Assembly: GCA_051453625.1 (NCBI GenBank)
Contig: JBOZIK010000001.1
Span: 2,494,622 to 2,558,621, forward strand
Direction of reading: 5' to 3'
Source: Welwitschia mirabilis
Taxonomy: Eukaryota > Gnetophyta > Gnetopsida > Welwitschiales
DNA: 64,000 nucleotides
The notes below the pieces were generated by a model. The model saw only the letters and a program-made list of their open reading frames with translations, was not told where the DNA came from and made no database searches. This document shows positions 1-12,480 of the stretch, piece by piece. The stretch's first letter is position 1; the number at the start of each line of letters is the position of its first letter. The position numbers were made by a program, and so were the translations under genes.

Positions 1-3000
1 AGCCTCTAACTATATTAGGTTAAAGTATAGAAAATTACTAACAATAACTAACTATTATAGGTCTATATTTCTTTCTTAAAATAAAAACAATTAAGATGTA
101 CTCCTTTCTNNNNNNNNNNNNNNNNNNNNNNNNNNNNNNNNNNNNNNNNNNNNNNNNNNNNNNNNNNNNNNNNNNNNNNNNNNNNNNNNNNNNNNNNNNN
201 NNNNNNNNNGAGAATGGGGATAAAGCCCCATAATAATAAATAATTTAATAGTTGTTAGCTTCATAATCAGCCTTATAGTTTTCTTTAATTTTATCATCGT
301 CTCTTATGTCATGGGGATGACAATGGAGATAATACCTCCATAGAAAAAAGTACTTCATTGGATCCAACCTCCAATCCATGTTGCTATTGTGATAGGTAGG
401 TATAGTGCTGTCATCCACTCTATCATGGGGATGATAGTTAGAATGACATCCTTCTAAAACGTCTCTAGTAAATAAAATTAGGCTTTTTCATCATTAGTCT
501 TCCTTTAACATGCTAAGTACCAGAACATGCCTAAAATACCTTCTGTTATATCAAAAATTATGTGTTTTTGTGATCATCNNNNNNNNNNNNNNNNNNNNNN
601 NNNNNNNNNNNNNNNNNNNNNNNNNNNNNNNNNNNNNNNNNNNNNNNNNNNNNNNNNNNNNNNNNNNNNNNNNNNNNNATGCTAAGTACCAGAACATGCC
701 TAAAATACCTTCTGTTATATCAAAAATTATGTGTTTTTGTGATCATCGTATCGACTATCCATAATTAGTAGAATTGCATCTAAGCCTATATAAATGTCTT
801 GCAAAAGTACTTCAAATACACCATTAAATTCCTATAAATTAGCATCACAATACTTATCCTATGAAGAATGTTTTTCCATTCCTCTCACTTATGCTTTCAT
901 GTAAAACTCAAAATACCATTCTTTCTTCTAACACTAATTCCACATTATCTTATACCTTTTAAAAACATGATTTGGGGTTTCTTGAATCTTAAATTTCAGT
1001 AAAGATTATCTTCTCGATGTAAACTTGTATCTTAAGTTAAATTATAGGGAACTTTTTAGTCTTATTAACGATGCCTTAATCGATCATTCTAAGAAGCCTC
1101 TTAATATATCTTGGATTCATTATTTGATTAGTATTATTCATGAATCACAGAATGAAAATCATGCTTATAATATGTTGTAGCAAATTAATAAGGTATTACT
1201 TTTCAATTAAATATGTCAATTATTCGTCTCTTATTTAAATTATGAAAATTGTGGCATTAAGTTGTTATCAATATATTTCTTGTACTATCAACTAATTTTA
1301 TTCAAAAATGATCATATGTCTTTCATATTTCATCAATTGGTTTTTATATGATATGGTCCTTATTTTACTTAACAAGTATAATTTAATGAATATGTTGGAA
1401 TAACTATCTTTTGGCATAATAAAAAACGTAAAGAAAAGGAACAATGGCTTGTACCATTATTCTACTTAAAGCAATTGATTTGGTAAATCCTATTTTCTTG
1501 AAGAGATTTCTACCACTTACTTTATACAAATGTTATTATTTAAATTATCTCTTTTTTTCACATTTATTAACTTGAAGTATGTTCATGCTTTTTCAACCTA
1601 TGAATTATGAATTAGATTTTAGCAAATTAATAGGTATTTATGAACCTATGAACTCTTATTCCATAAGATTAAAATATTCTTAACTAAGTTGTTCATATTG
1701 TATTATTTATCTCTTTATTAGCTTTAATGTTTTAACTTATTATTACTTTAATATACATATAAGTTATATTCCATTAAAAAAATAAAGAGAGAAAAAAAAA
1801 AGAAAAATTCTTAAATAAAAATATGAGTCAAAATAAGAATATCAATATGAACTCTAGAAGCAGTTTTTATGATCACTTCTAATCTATCTCAGGGTATACC
1901 ACATCAAGGGACAAGCTACTTAATAGCCTATGTTCTATCTCATGAATCCTACTTCTTATGACAAAAGCAAGGTAATGATTTAGAAATGAGAACTCCATAA
2001 TGAAAGGAATCCAAGATAAAAGAAGGCATACCTTGAAGTATATCATTATTGTCACATTATCAAAAGTATTATTAATATGTAGCCATCTTTTTAAGTTGAC
2101 ATTTTGTGATCATGGTGATATGTTAATTTCAATTATTATATTGTCATGTTCATCCACATTATTTGGACAAAATGATGATATCTTACTAATTTTGAATCAT
2201 CCATTTTTACTTGAAAATAAGACAACATTGATAAGTAATCAACTTTAAATGGGATGCATTCTATTCTAATGTGTTTCTTTTTTCCCTTAAGTTAGAACAT
2301 TTAAAAGTTATTAATGTATTTTTATGCATTATTTATAGGATTATACCATTTTATTTATCAAAGAAACCTACATTGTTATTTTTCATTTTGATAATGCCTA
2401 TACCTCTATCTCACTGTCATGCTACTCTGAAGATTTCTTACTCATATTTATGATGCTTGATGTGATCTTTTTGTAATCCATGTATCAAGTTACTAATTTA
2501 ATTTTTTAAATATTAATTTACTTAAAAATTTTAAACAAATTTATCTTTCCCAAAAGGTTTAAAACTTTGGAATCTTTAATGATTAAATCTAACTGGAATA
2601 AATTTATATTGTGAAATGTGAAACTATCTATTTCATGAAACTCAAATCATAGTTTTAAGTTCAATGGATATATTTATGTTATAGTTAAATGGAATATTTT
2701 CTTAATGTAATAGAATAAGATGTAGTTTATATTTAACAATGTAATTAGCTTTCATACTTGAATGTTATGCTTTATTACTTTTTTAATTTGACTTGCTTTT
2801 ATTCTCTTTCAATTTATTTATTAGGAACTAACAAAGGCTTAGTGGAGGCATATTTTGTGTAGCCTAATTATTCATATTTGATGGTGGAATATGTTTTTTT
2901 TGTAATTTTAATACGCTTAATAGTTAAACAAACCAATTTATAATATCAAGGGTAAAAAAAAAGGATTAGGTAAAATTTACTATTAAAATGGATAGTTTTC

Positions 3001-3126
3001 AGAGCTTTTCTAAAAAGTCATCCACATGGCCATCCCAGGAAAACTAAGAAGAAAGTGCTGATGTGATAAAACATTACTAGATGATTATGAACAGTTTCAA
3101 TGATAGTAACCTGATCATTTGAATCA
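1..3126. other. AT-rich region without a recognisable gene
   Basis: This stretch has many stops in all frames and no protein motif that I recognise. It contains two runs of exactly 100 N (110-209 and 579-678). The frames at 2000-2248 and 2271-2453 have no domain signal and look like chance. Short direct repeats around the word 'catggggatga' occur near 310 and 425. It is probably old transposon-derived sequence. Confidence 0.5.
510..747. repeat. 69-bp direct duplication on both sides of a 100-N gap
   Basis: The 69 bases at 510-578 are repeated at 679-747 with no difference that I can see, and the 100 N run (579-678) lies exactly between them. This is what a scaffolder leaves when two contigs overlap but are not merged. 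It is more likely an assembly artefact than a biological repeat. Confidence 0.8.
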
Positions 3127-3300
3127 GGAAAAGATAATAACACATCTTAAGAAAAAAGACAACAAATCATCTTAAGGAAAAGAATAATAAAACATCTTAA
3201 AGAAAAAGATGATAAAGCATCTTAAGGAAAAAGATGATAAAACCTTTTGAGGGAAAATATGATAAAGCATCTTGAGAAGAAAGATGATGAATATCTTATG
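3127..3300 (+). repeat. minisatellite, about seven 25-bp units
   Basis: About seven imperfect tandem units follow the pattern 'gaaaaagatgataaagcatc' plus 'ttaag'. The central units are the most alike and the edges diverge. It ends just left of the 5' LTR of the Ty3-like element. No coding potential is evident. Confidence 0.8.
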
Positions 3301-3337
3301 GCCATCTTACTATCAAATTTAAACCTATAAATACCAC

Positions 3338-4659
3338 TGTTAACATGTAAAGACTGACATTTATATCAAGTGTTTTAGGCTAATTTATTATAGGAAAAGA
3401 TATTAATTGAATTATTTTAATCATAAAATATGTTTTCTATTTCTTTTAAAATTAAATTTAATATTGTATTTTTCTCCATAATAATTGCAATTCTTTTGCC
3501 ATGTTTTAGAGCACATGATGGAATATGGATACAATTCCTCATAAAATAAGAGTAGCAATGAAGACATAAGATAGTAACATGTAGTAGTAGAATTAGAACT
3601 AAAGGCATGTAGAGGATCCACTGGAGACATGTGGTAATAGCATAATTTGGTATAGGAATATACTTTAAATAACATGTGTTAAACTCATATAATAAAGATT
3701 CCACCTAACTCTATATGATGATTTCCACCAAATGCTATAAGAAAACCTTCATCAAATGCTAAATGATAAATATTATACCTAATTCTAGAGGACATAATAT
3801 TATGTACCTAACACTACAAGACAACCTTCACCAAATGCTATAAGACAAAATCTTATCTACTAATACTAAGTGATAAATATTTTACCTAATGTTATTAGTC
3901 AAGAGCTTCTATCTATTTCTCACTCACATCTCTTCCTATGAAAGGGCCTTGAACCCTTCACTATATTCATCATTAACTTGGAGAATTATAGAACCTTATA
4001 GCATTGACTTATGATGGTTTTTTCAAAAACTTTTAGGAAATTGAGCTAGCCTTTAGGGTTGCTAAGAAGTTCTTTCTACTTATTTCTTCCTTTGTTATAA
4101 AGTTGTTTATTTTTGCAATACATAAAGTTATTTTACTTTGATTTCAATTTCTGAGTAAAATTATAATTGAAATTATTAGGTAACTATTTTAACCATTAAA
4201 ATTTATTTTAGTTGAGTAAATTACTTTTAATCATTTAGTCTAATTCTTTTAATTTCATAGATCTTAAGGACTTAAAAGTCCATACTTTCTATTGTTATTT
4301 TAAAACTAAAGTATTAAATGAATTCACCATATCTCATATGGTGGATGTAATTATGCCTCATGACTTGAGTTAAAATCACTTGATGGTTTTAACTATTTTA
4401 TAATAATGCAATTAGATAACATTAGAGTGAAAGATTACTTAGAAATGAATCAATGATATCTTGGAGCTAGTTTGCTTCCCTCCTCTAGCAATATGAAGTT
4501 CAAACTCAACTTCAAAATCATATCTATTACTTTCTTTTCTTAAAATTAATAACTTGAATTAAGCTTACGTTAGTGTAATTATGGATCTAAATCCATGTTA
4601 TTCCTTAGAAAGAAAAATAGCTAAGTGCAAACTTAGTTTAAATCTAGTTCATACTACTA
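3338..4659 (+). repeat. 5' LTR of the Ty3-like element
   Basis: This aligns along its whole length with 14469-15666, with many substitutions and small indels. It starts TGTTAACATG. A block with repeated 'ccaaatgctataaga' words lies in the middle (about 3720-3860). The TATA position of the 3' copy reads 'cctatgaaaggg' here, so the promoter looks mutated. The right border near 4659 is approximate. Confidence 0.7.
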
Positions 4660-4695
4660 CCATGAAAAGATTTCTTTGTTGTTGTTAGGATTAAC
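4660..4695. other. short internal remnant between the Ty3-like LTR and the nested copia
   Basis: A few tens of bases remain between the end of the Ty3-like 5' LTR and the start of the copia LTR. A primer-binding site should begin here, but none of the usual tRNA complements is recognisable. The last five bases (ttaac, 4691-4695) match four of five with ataac at 9736-9740 and may be a worn target-site duplication of the copia insertion. Confidence 0.4.
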
Positions 4696-5088
4696 CATTA
4701 GAAAAATGCAATAGAGAAATCACAAAATGCAAACATCAACACACTATATTTACACAAAAAACCTCAATGTGGGAAAAACCACAAAAGCAATGTAGATCCC
4801 TCTATTAGAATGAAAAAGGGTAAGGACACAAGCCATCCTCAATAGCCAATCTTGTAACTTTTGACTCTCACATATCTTATGCTATTTCATGCCTTTACTC
4901 TCTTTATATAGATTTTTTAAGGGTAGAAATCCTAACTCTAACTTCTAGAACTTTCTAGATGATTTCATTAGATTTCCCTATTCTCTTTAACATTAAATTA
5001 CAACAAGAAGGGAATTATATAAGAAATATATAAAGTGAAACTACAAAGGAATAAATAAAATTAAGAGATTTAGCTTCACTTCTAGAAA
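4696..5088 (-). repeat. 3' LTR of the minus-strand copia element
   Basis: It matches 9351-9735 along its length. In minus orientation it begins just after the polypurine tract, and its expected TG start is mutated. A TATA-like stretch (CTATATAAAGAG on the minus strand) is conserved in both copies. Confidence 0.8.
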
Positions 5089-5409
5089 TTCTCCCCCTTG
5101 AAGACAAATCTAGCAAGCTTCCAAGCAAACAAGAGAGATGCATCACTTTAAATGCCCTTTGATCACATCACTATAAACTTAAGATTCTCTTTACAAAAGT
5201 TACCTTTGTCCATTATGACTACCTTTGTGAGTGCATCAGCAACATTTGACTTGGTATTAATTTTCTATACATCCACCAAATTATTTTTAATAATCTTTCT
5301 TACAAAATAAAATTATATGTCATTGTGTTTTATTCTTACATGAAATGTTGAATTCGTTTTCAAGTGTATAATACTTTGACTATCATAAAACACATAATGC
5401 TTCTTCTAT

Positions 5410-5640
5410 TTTAACCAAAGAGAACCAAGAAACTCTCACAATAAAATCATTTCTTTACAAGCTCCTATGAGAGCCACATGTTCCATCTCTGAAGTAAATA
5501 AAGTTACTATTGGTTAAAGCAATAATAGCCAGCTAATTGCACCTCCATCAAAAGTAAAAGTATAACTTGTAATTGAACATTTTCTATCCAAATCCCCTAC
5601 AAAATTAGCATCTACAAAGCCTTGTAGTATTAAATCCTCA
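5410..5640 (-). pseudogene. copia RNase H relic
   Basis: The minus-strand translation of about 5625-5465 reads GFVDANFVGDLDRK, then SYTFTFDGGAISW, then SEMEHVALIGA. This is the RNase H core of copia Pol: first catalytic Asp in the VDA(D/N) region, the G-x-ISW segment and the E-x-E/H-x-AL segment. A stop and substitutions break it. It lies between the RT relic and the polypurine tract, as expected for copia. Confidence 0.8.
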
Positions 5641-5925
5641 TTGTCAAAACATAGACAATGCATTTATGTACCCTTCAAATATCTAAGAATTCATTCAATA
5701 GCAAGCCAATAATTTCAAGCATAATTACTCATGTATCTACTAACTACTCCAACCACATAAGTAATATTAGGATGAATACATATCATAGCATACATAAGTG
5801 AGCCTATCATTGAGGCATATAGAATATTTATCACCTTTGAAACATCTTCTTTTAAGGTGGAATAGTCCTTTTTAGAAAAATAAAAGTGAGTATTTAGAGG
5901 AGTACTAGCTAAACTGCAACTTCTT

Positions 5926-6660
5926 CTACTTTTTATCTCTGTAAATGCTCATTTGCAAAATTCTCTTTGCATGTCTTAAATATTTTATTGCAAAATGATT
6001 ACCCATTTCCACGTTCAAGCATTGTATTTCAGCTTCATTATTTCTTGTAATCAACATGTCATCTACAGACAATAATAATGTAACAAATTTTCTTGAGACA
6101 TTTTTAGAAAAATAAACATATGTCAAACTGATTTTTTGGTATAACAATTCCTTCATAAATGTAACAAACTTCTTATACTATTTTCTTAGGTCCTATTTCA
6201 AATCATAAAGACTTTTATTTAAATGACAAATAAAATTAGGGTATTTCTTATTTGTAAACCATTCAAGCTAATGTATATAAATCTCCTCCTCCAAATCACC
6301 ATGTAAAAAAGCAATTTTTATGTTCATCTATTTCAATTTCAAATTCAATTAAGCAACTAAAGAAAGAACCATATGAATGAAAGAATGATTTATCATAAGA
6401 GAAAAAAATCTCTATAAAATTAATAACTAGTTTTTAAGCAATGCCTTTCACCATCAGCCTATTCTTGTAACACTTCTCTTTATTTTCTTCATTCTTCAAC
6501 CTAAAAATCCACCTATTATGTAGGGATTTATGCCCCTTAGGTAAGTCCACCAAATTCAATGTATTATTCTATTTTAAGAATTTCCACTCATCCTTCATAA
6601 CTATCTTCCACTTGATAACATCAGCATAAGAGTGAGCTTCCCTAACTATTTTAGGTTCTC
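5926..6660 (-). pseudogene. copia reverse transcriptase relic
   Basis: A minus-strand frame (6156-5926) contains LLLSVDDMLITRNN, which corresponds to the RT active-site segment LLLYVDDM with Tyr replaced by Ser while both Asp are kept. It is followed by the MGNHFAIKYLRHAKRILQM segment, which matches the 'F.MKDLG.A..ILGM' connection region of copia RT. RT similarity continues upstream to about 6660 in several frames. The gene encoded the polymerase that copies element RNA into cDNA, and it is certainly inactive. Confidence 0.85.
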
Positions 6661-7099
6661 TATAATCACTGTAAAGAACATAATTTAATAAAGAAGAATA
6701 CCTATTAGGTGGATATGAAAATCTAGTATATCTCCTTACCTAATGAGACATATCCATAGGTTATTCCTCCTATACCTATTCTTCATCTAAAGACATTTTA
6801 TTATTGTCTAAAATTCTAGTTTTAGAAGCCTTCTCTTCTTGCTTTTCTTCTTGGTCTTCATTTGATTCATGCTTTACCTTACAAGACTGATGTGAGAGAC
6901 ATGATCATTCTCTATTGGTTCTTATTTTGTAAAATATAAAACATTATGAGTTCTCTAAATTTAACATCTCATGACCTCATAATCTGATTGATCTTAGAAT
7001 CCCATAGTCTATAGCCTAGAACATCCTTTTCATAGCCAACAAATATGCATCATTTAACCATTTCTTGTAGTTTAGTTCTATTTTTTTTTTTTTGAATAT

Positions 7100-7480
7100 G
7101 TATATATGCTTCACATCCAAAAACTCTTAAATGCTAGTAGGAAGCATTTTTACCTTTCCATAGGATTTTTGAAATACCATTGAGAGAGGAATGAGGTGAT
7201 CTATTTCTTAAGTAAGCACCTATCATCATTGCTTCTACCCAAAAAGATTTGGATAAATCTATACCTATAACCATGAATCTAGCTCATTCTAGTAGTGTCC
7301 TATTACATATTTTAACCATCCAATTTTCTTGGGGTGTTCCTAGAGGGATATTAATGTGAGGAATTCCCTTGCTATTACAAAACTCTGCAAAAGCCTTGGA
7401 GGTATACTCTCCTTCATTATCAATAAGTAAAGATTTCAACTGTAAACCTGTTTATGTTTCAACCCTAGAAATAAATATTT
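7100..7480 (-). pseudogene. copia integrase core relic
   Basis: The minus-strand translation of about 7440-7340 gives LLIDNEGEYTSKAFAEFCNSKGI. This is the second catalytic Asp region of copia integrase (usual RTDNGGEY...FC...GI), with the Arg-Thr and first Gly changed. The glutamate region (TPQxNG.AE) should lie at about 7320-7230 and is only partly recognisable. It sits between gag and RT as in all Ty1/copia elements. Confidence 0.75.
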
Positions 7481-8269
7481 TAAATATTCCTAAACTTCAT
7501 CTTTAGATTTTAATATGTAGACCCAAATCTTCCATGTATAATCATTTATAAACATCATAAAATATAAAGAACTACTAAGAGAAATAGAATTCATAGTCCC
7601 ATAAACATTAGAATAGACTAATTCTAATTTGTTTTCTCTTTCTATTATCTAAGTCCCTATCAAAATTAACTCTTCTAGACTTTTAATTAAATATTCTTTA
7701 TAAAAATCTATGGAAGTATGAGAAAATGTAAAAATAAGAGAACTGCAATACCTTTAAACCAGAGTTGTCAATATGTTCAAGATGTCTATGCTAAACATCA
7801 ACCTTCTCTGTATCTGAAGCTGTAATAACTACACCGTAAGCATTTGCTTCTAATGTATACATGCTACCCTCCTTTGTGTACATGCTACCCTCCTTTCTGC
7901 CTTACAAAATCATCATAATCTCTTTAGTAATTCTTCAACAGCCTCCATCACTTGAAAAATTCAAGTCTATATTATCTAACTATGTGACATAGATCAGCTT
8001 TTTTGTCACCTCTAGAACATGTCAAACATTATTGATGGTAACTTTGGATATTCCTAGTTACTATAAAATAATGCTTCCTATTTCAACAACTCTAAATGAT
8101 TTCCCATTAGTAACATATAGAACACCAGATGAGACAACATAATATGATGTAAAAATAGAAGGATTAGGGCAACTGTAAAAGAAGGTACTTGTTTAATCAA
8201 CCACATGTCCTTGTCATGTTCCTCTATCAAGAAGGCACAAGGTTTAGAAACAAGGAAATTGACATCTTC

Positions 8270-8520
8270 TTTAGCTTGATTCACCTGAGAAGAGGACTTT
8301 TATTTTTTTCCCTTTTGGTTTTCTCCTTTTGTTTTGCTTTTCATAAATAGTAGTCCTTTTGTCTATGGTTCTATTTCTTATAAAACTAGCATTCCATACT
8401 CTTGGAATGAGACACGCCTCTTCTCTTATATCTTCCCCTACTTTGATCACGTCTTTGGTTCCTGTCTCTATTTTTAGCCATAAAGGTATCTTTAGATGTT
8501 GAAACTTCATTTAACCTACC
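8270..8520 (-). pseudogene. copia gag C-terminus with broken zinc knuckle
   Basis: On the minus strand, 8410-8350 reads SMEC-stop-FYKK-stop-NHRQKDY in one frame. This matches the CCHC nucleocapsid knuckle (C-x2-C-x4-H-x4-C) with the second and fourth Cys replaced by Tyr and two stop codons. The region is rich in Lys and Arg, as gag tails are. The rest of gag (about 8520-9330) is too decayed to follow. Confidence 0.65.
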
Positions 8521-9336
8521 CTCAGAATCTTGAAGTATAGAAATAAGCTATTCAAAGGTTATAGAAATAATATTCATGGAGTAGTGATTAAAGTTATTCC
8601 TACAGATCATGAATCTTGTAGGAAATCCAAAAAAGCATAGGATTTTACCAAATTTGGAATAACACTTCTATACTTCTCTAACTTAACTAGATTACCCATC
8701 ATCTCATCTAAGTGATCTTACAAACAAACGTCATGTCTTTTTTTCCACTTTTTAAACATTTTTATAAATATGAAAAGTATTTAAACTAGAAGCTTCATCA
8801 AGTATGTTTTTCAAAGTTTACTAGAGATCATGAGATCCATGTTATATTTAATAGATTATAAAATGATATTACTTAGACATGGATCAATGTAGAATAGAGT
8901 CTTAGACTTCATCTTTGTCTAGTTATCATCTTGTATGAAAGTAGATTTCATTGATTTGAGGGCTCCTACACAATCCTTTAGCACCAAGCCATCCCTCATT
9001 AAAAAATACCAAAGATTCTAGTTTCATCCAATGAGCTTTTCTACTATTTGCAACCTCTCCATTATCAACATAAAAAAAATAGGTATGTAGGTGTAGAATG
9101 ATAACTGCCACCAGAAATTGAGGCTCGCATGCTTTACACACTCGAAAAATGCTCTCTTTGCTCATAACCTTCTCACTGCACTTGCAGATATGCTCTTTAT
9201 GTCATTTGCTCATGACCTATTCCACTCTGACTGCTCCACTTAATTCGCTTGATTTGGTTTCTCTGTTCCATAGGCTATTTGCTCACTTTATGAAGGGCCT
9301 CTAAAAGATATTTAAATGGAAATTCCTTCAAACCTT

Positions 9337-9348
9337 ACTCTAATACCA
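9337..9348 (-). other. primer-binding site of the minus-strand copia (tRNA-Met type)
   Basis: The plus strand reads actctaatacca, so the minus strand reads TGGTATTAGAGT. The usual copia site is TGGTATCAGAGC, and C-to-T changes explain both differences. It is separated by two bases from the LTR end at 9351. Confidence 0.75.
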
Positions 9349-9350
9349 GC

Positions 9351-9735
9351 TATTAGAAAAATGAAATAGAGCAAAAGAAAAATGCAAACATTAACATACT
9401 AGATTTATGTGGAAAAACCAATGGGGGTAAAAACCATAAAAGTAATGTAGAGATCTCTGTTAGAATGAAAAAGGATAAGGACACAAATCATCCTCAATAG
9501 TCAGTCTTGCAACTCTTGACTCCCATACACCTTATGGCATTTCATGCATCTACTCTCTTTATATAGTTTTTTTTTTAGGGTAGAAATCTAACCCTAAGTT
9601 CTAGAATGTTTTAGATGATGACTTTGCTTCTTTCTTTAATATTAAATTACAATAAGAAGTGGACTATATAAAAATATATAAAGTTAAACTACAAAGTAAT
9701 AAATAAAATCAAGAGATTTGTCTTCACTTCTAATA
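9351..9735 (-). repeat. 5' LTR of the minus-strand copia element
   Basis: This is the direct-repeat partner of 4696-5088. It contains a TATA-like box on the minus strand (TATATAAA, 9565-9558) that would have driven transcription leftward. The outermost bases are TA...TA instead of TG...CA, consistent with decay. Confidence 0.8.
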
Positions 9736-9740
9736 ATAAC

Positions 9741-12480
9741 AACATGATAGCATTTCATAGAATCACTACTTCTCTTCTATAAGTTTATACATAGTTTTTA
9801 TCTTTCCAATGCTGGGTATTGGCCTCCTTTCTAGTGATACTCAAACTAGCTCTTTTTTTTCCTTTTTTTTTTTTATGTGTTTCTTTAACATTCTTATAGT
9901 GGTTGGTACTAGTCATTCCAATGAAGCCTAAACTAGTATAGCTTGTTTTAAGTTTGTTTTTTATTATTTTCTAACTTGTTTATGTAGGTTTAACATTTAT
10001 TTGTAGGTTTATTTTGGAGTTATAAGAATTTAAAATATTTTAATTAACAATATGTTATGTTACATGCTCTCCTTTTTTTGATATCTTTTTTTGAATTTTT
10101 CCATATTTCATTTTTGTGTTTTTGCTGCATAAACATTAAAATTCTCTAAAACCTTTTCTTACAATTTTGGTAACATTGCATTTAATTTTATTCATGTTTT
10201 TTATTTTGGTTTTAATTCACTGTGACCTTGTCATCATAATCATTCAATGTGATATTGGCAAACCTTACTATGAAATCTAAACCTATCACTCAAAACTGTA
10301 CCAATGCCATAACCTTCCTTTATTGGTGCTACTATTTCTTTGTTCTAGAACACTCTGAATTTTTTACTAAACCTTCTTTGAAAACCCTAAAATAGAATCA
10401 ACTTATGTGCTTTTGAAATCCTACTCAAAAGTTTTTTTATAATTTACTTGAATCTTGTTCTTATATGCATTAGACTTATGAAAAATTCAAGAGATTAATT
10501 TGTAAAAACATTGATCCTTTCACTTATCATAATAACTAAAGAGACCAAAACTCCACCTCCTAAAACAACCAAACTAACCAACAAACTGCCTCATAATAAC
10601 AATAGTAATAGTAAAACCTGAATGAAAAAAATCGATCTTTAAGATAACTTTAATGGATCTTTGTTTAATTAAGAGATAATAAATAAATTAACAGCCTATT
10701 ATTTTATCCAAGAAAAGGCCAAATGGGAAAATGCTCTCATTATTTTTGCTAACTAACCTAGGCAAACCCTTTGTGATCAATTCCAACTACAAATTCTAGG
10801 AGCACCTTCTTACATAATGCTATCATCCATTAATAAGAGGCTAGAATTAGGCTAGAATTCAAACCCTTCACTATCTAACTTTTACCTTATTTCTATGGAC
10901 TAGAGTTTAAGGACCCATACCTTCACCTTAAAAAATTTAAATGTTTTCTATCAATTGTTTCTTAGTATTATAACATTTATGATGCATCTAGGCTTACCCT
11001 ATTTTCTTTTTTCTTAAAAGAAAAGATGAAATCCTAGTTATACATCCTAAAATCCTTTTTCCTTACTAAGTAAACCTTTCATCTCCAAATTCTATCCCAT
11101 TCATAAGAGAAATGTCCTAAGGAAATAAATCATGAATTTCTAACATAAGAACGATAGAATGTTTTCCCAGATATTAGAATGATTTAAAAACTTATTATTA
11201 AAATCTTTCTAACATGGTTTTGAGTCAGGTATGGAAATAAGTTTATTCTATAATGGGTTGTTCACTAATAACTACCAACTAGTTAAAATGATAATCTAAG
11301 GAAATTTCCTCAGAATGCTCCTAAACAAGGTTTAGAAGTACTTAGAAAGTATAACTAAGAGCTCAAAAATTTGAGGAAAACCTATTGAACCTTTAAGATT
11401 TCATCATCCCATTAGGTTAATAAGTGTTTTTAAGATTCCATAAAATTTTAAGGTAAATAATAAAATAGATGAATTACCAAGAAAATTAAAATTCTTAACC
11501 ACCTTATCTTCACCCTTATCCATGATCATTAATTTTGAACGTTTTATTTGTTACATTAATACCCATGAAACTACTAAATGCCCCTCCATTTCATAATTCT
11601 AAAACATAATTAATGAGTAGTTAAATGTGGTAGGAAACCACTAGAAAATTCCTAAAAATAATCCATACTCAAACACTTACAACCATAGTTAATGAAACCA
11701 TCCTAATTTCTGCTGGAAGTGGAATAATAACCCACAACAAAATTATTAGCCTAAAAATACATTTCTCTCATCTTTCCATCCTTATCCTCCATCATCAAAT
11801 TAATGATTGGATTTATCTAGCCCATTGGAGGAAAACTTCAAAAAGTTTGTGGAATAATAAATAAAAATAAATCAAAGACTTGAATAGAGCTTACAGAAAC
11901 TTCAACAAACTACCACCCACATCTTTTCATAATTAAACCAAAGAAAAGTAGTAAAACTCTTCATAAGTGCTTAATCAAATCTAAAGGGAGTTACATTATT
12001 AAAGAAGAATCAAATTATTTAGAACAAATCAAAATAATTTACTTTATAAGTGCACATAAATTAACTAAGGATTATCACAAAGTAAATCTAAAGAAGAGGG
12101 GAAAGTAAAAGAAAAAGACAAAACTTCTTATCAAGGACCTTCACCTTTCCCCTAAACTTTGAATAAAGAAAAGGCAATAGACTTAGAAGAATCTTTATCC
12201 ACCTACAAAGAGCCTTACTTTTTCCCTAGTACCTTTGAAAGGAGAATATTAAGAAACAATAACTTAAGGCCTCAGAAATTTTCAAAGAAGTTAAAATTAA
12301 CTGCCTCTCTTAGAAATGATTAATAAGATACCTTCTTACAAAAACATTTTTAAAGATGTGTGTTATGAAAAGATGGATGAATGTTAAAAGCAAAGCCTTC
12401 TTAGCTCAATAGGATATACAATCATCTAGAACTAGTTGCTACCTAAGTATAAAGATTTAGAATGCTCCACAATAGAAATT
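9741..12480 (+). other. decayed internal (gag-side) part of the Ty3-like element
   Basis: This lies between the nested copia and the protease relic, where gag of an Athila/Tat-like element should be. Short plus-strand segments such as CDQFQLQILGAPSYIML (about 10773-10823) look protein-like, but no gag domain or zinc knuckle can be named with confidence. Poly-T runs occur near 9853-9880. Confidence 0.45.

Larger units (their letters stand above)
4696..9735 (-). mobile_element. nested Ty1/copia retrotransposon, decayed, full length
   Basis: The boundaries are two direct LTR copies (4696-5088 and 9351-9735). In minus orientation the order is 5' LTR (9735-9351), primer-binding site (9348-9337, TGGTATTAGAGT, one base off the initiator tRNA-Met complement), gag with a broken zinc knuckle (about 8390), integrase (about 7300-7450), RT (about 5930-6600), RNase H (about 5450-5620), polypurine tract AAGGGGGAGAA (5099-5089) and 3' LTR. 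The gag-integrase-RT-RNase H order defines Ty1/copia. The reading frame is broken everywhere. The 5-bp flanks ttaac and ataac are an imperfect target-site duplication. Confidence 0.85.

Noticed and set aside
2000-2453. Two neighbouring plus-strand frames as small genes
   Set aside because: Composition is AT-driven, there is no motif, and they do not stand out from the surrounding decayed DNA.
3127-3300. CRISPR-like array
   Set aside because: Units are contiguous without unique spacers, and the sequence is clearly eukaryotic. It is a minisatellite.
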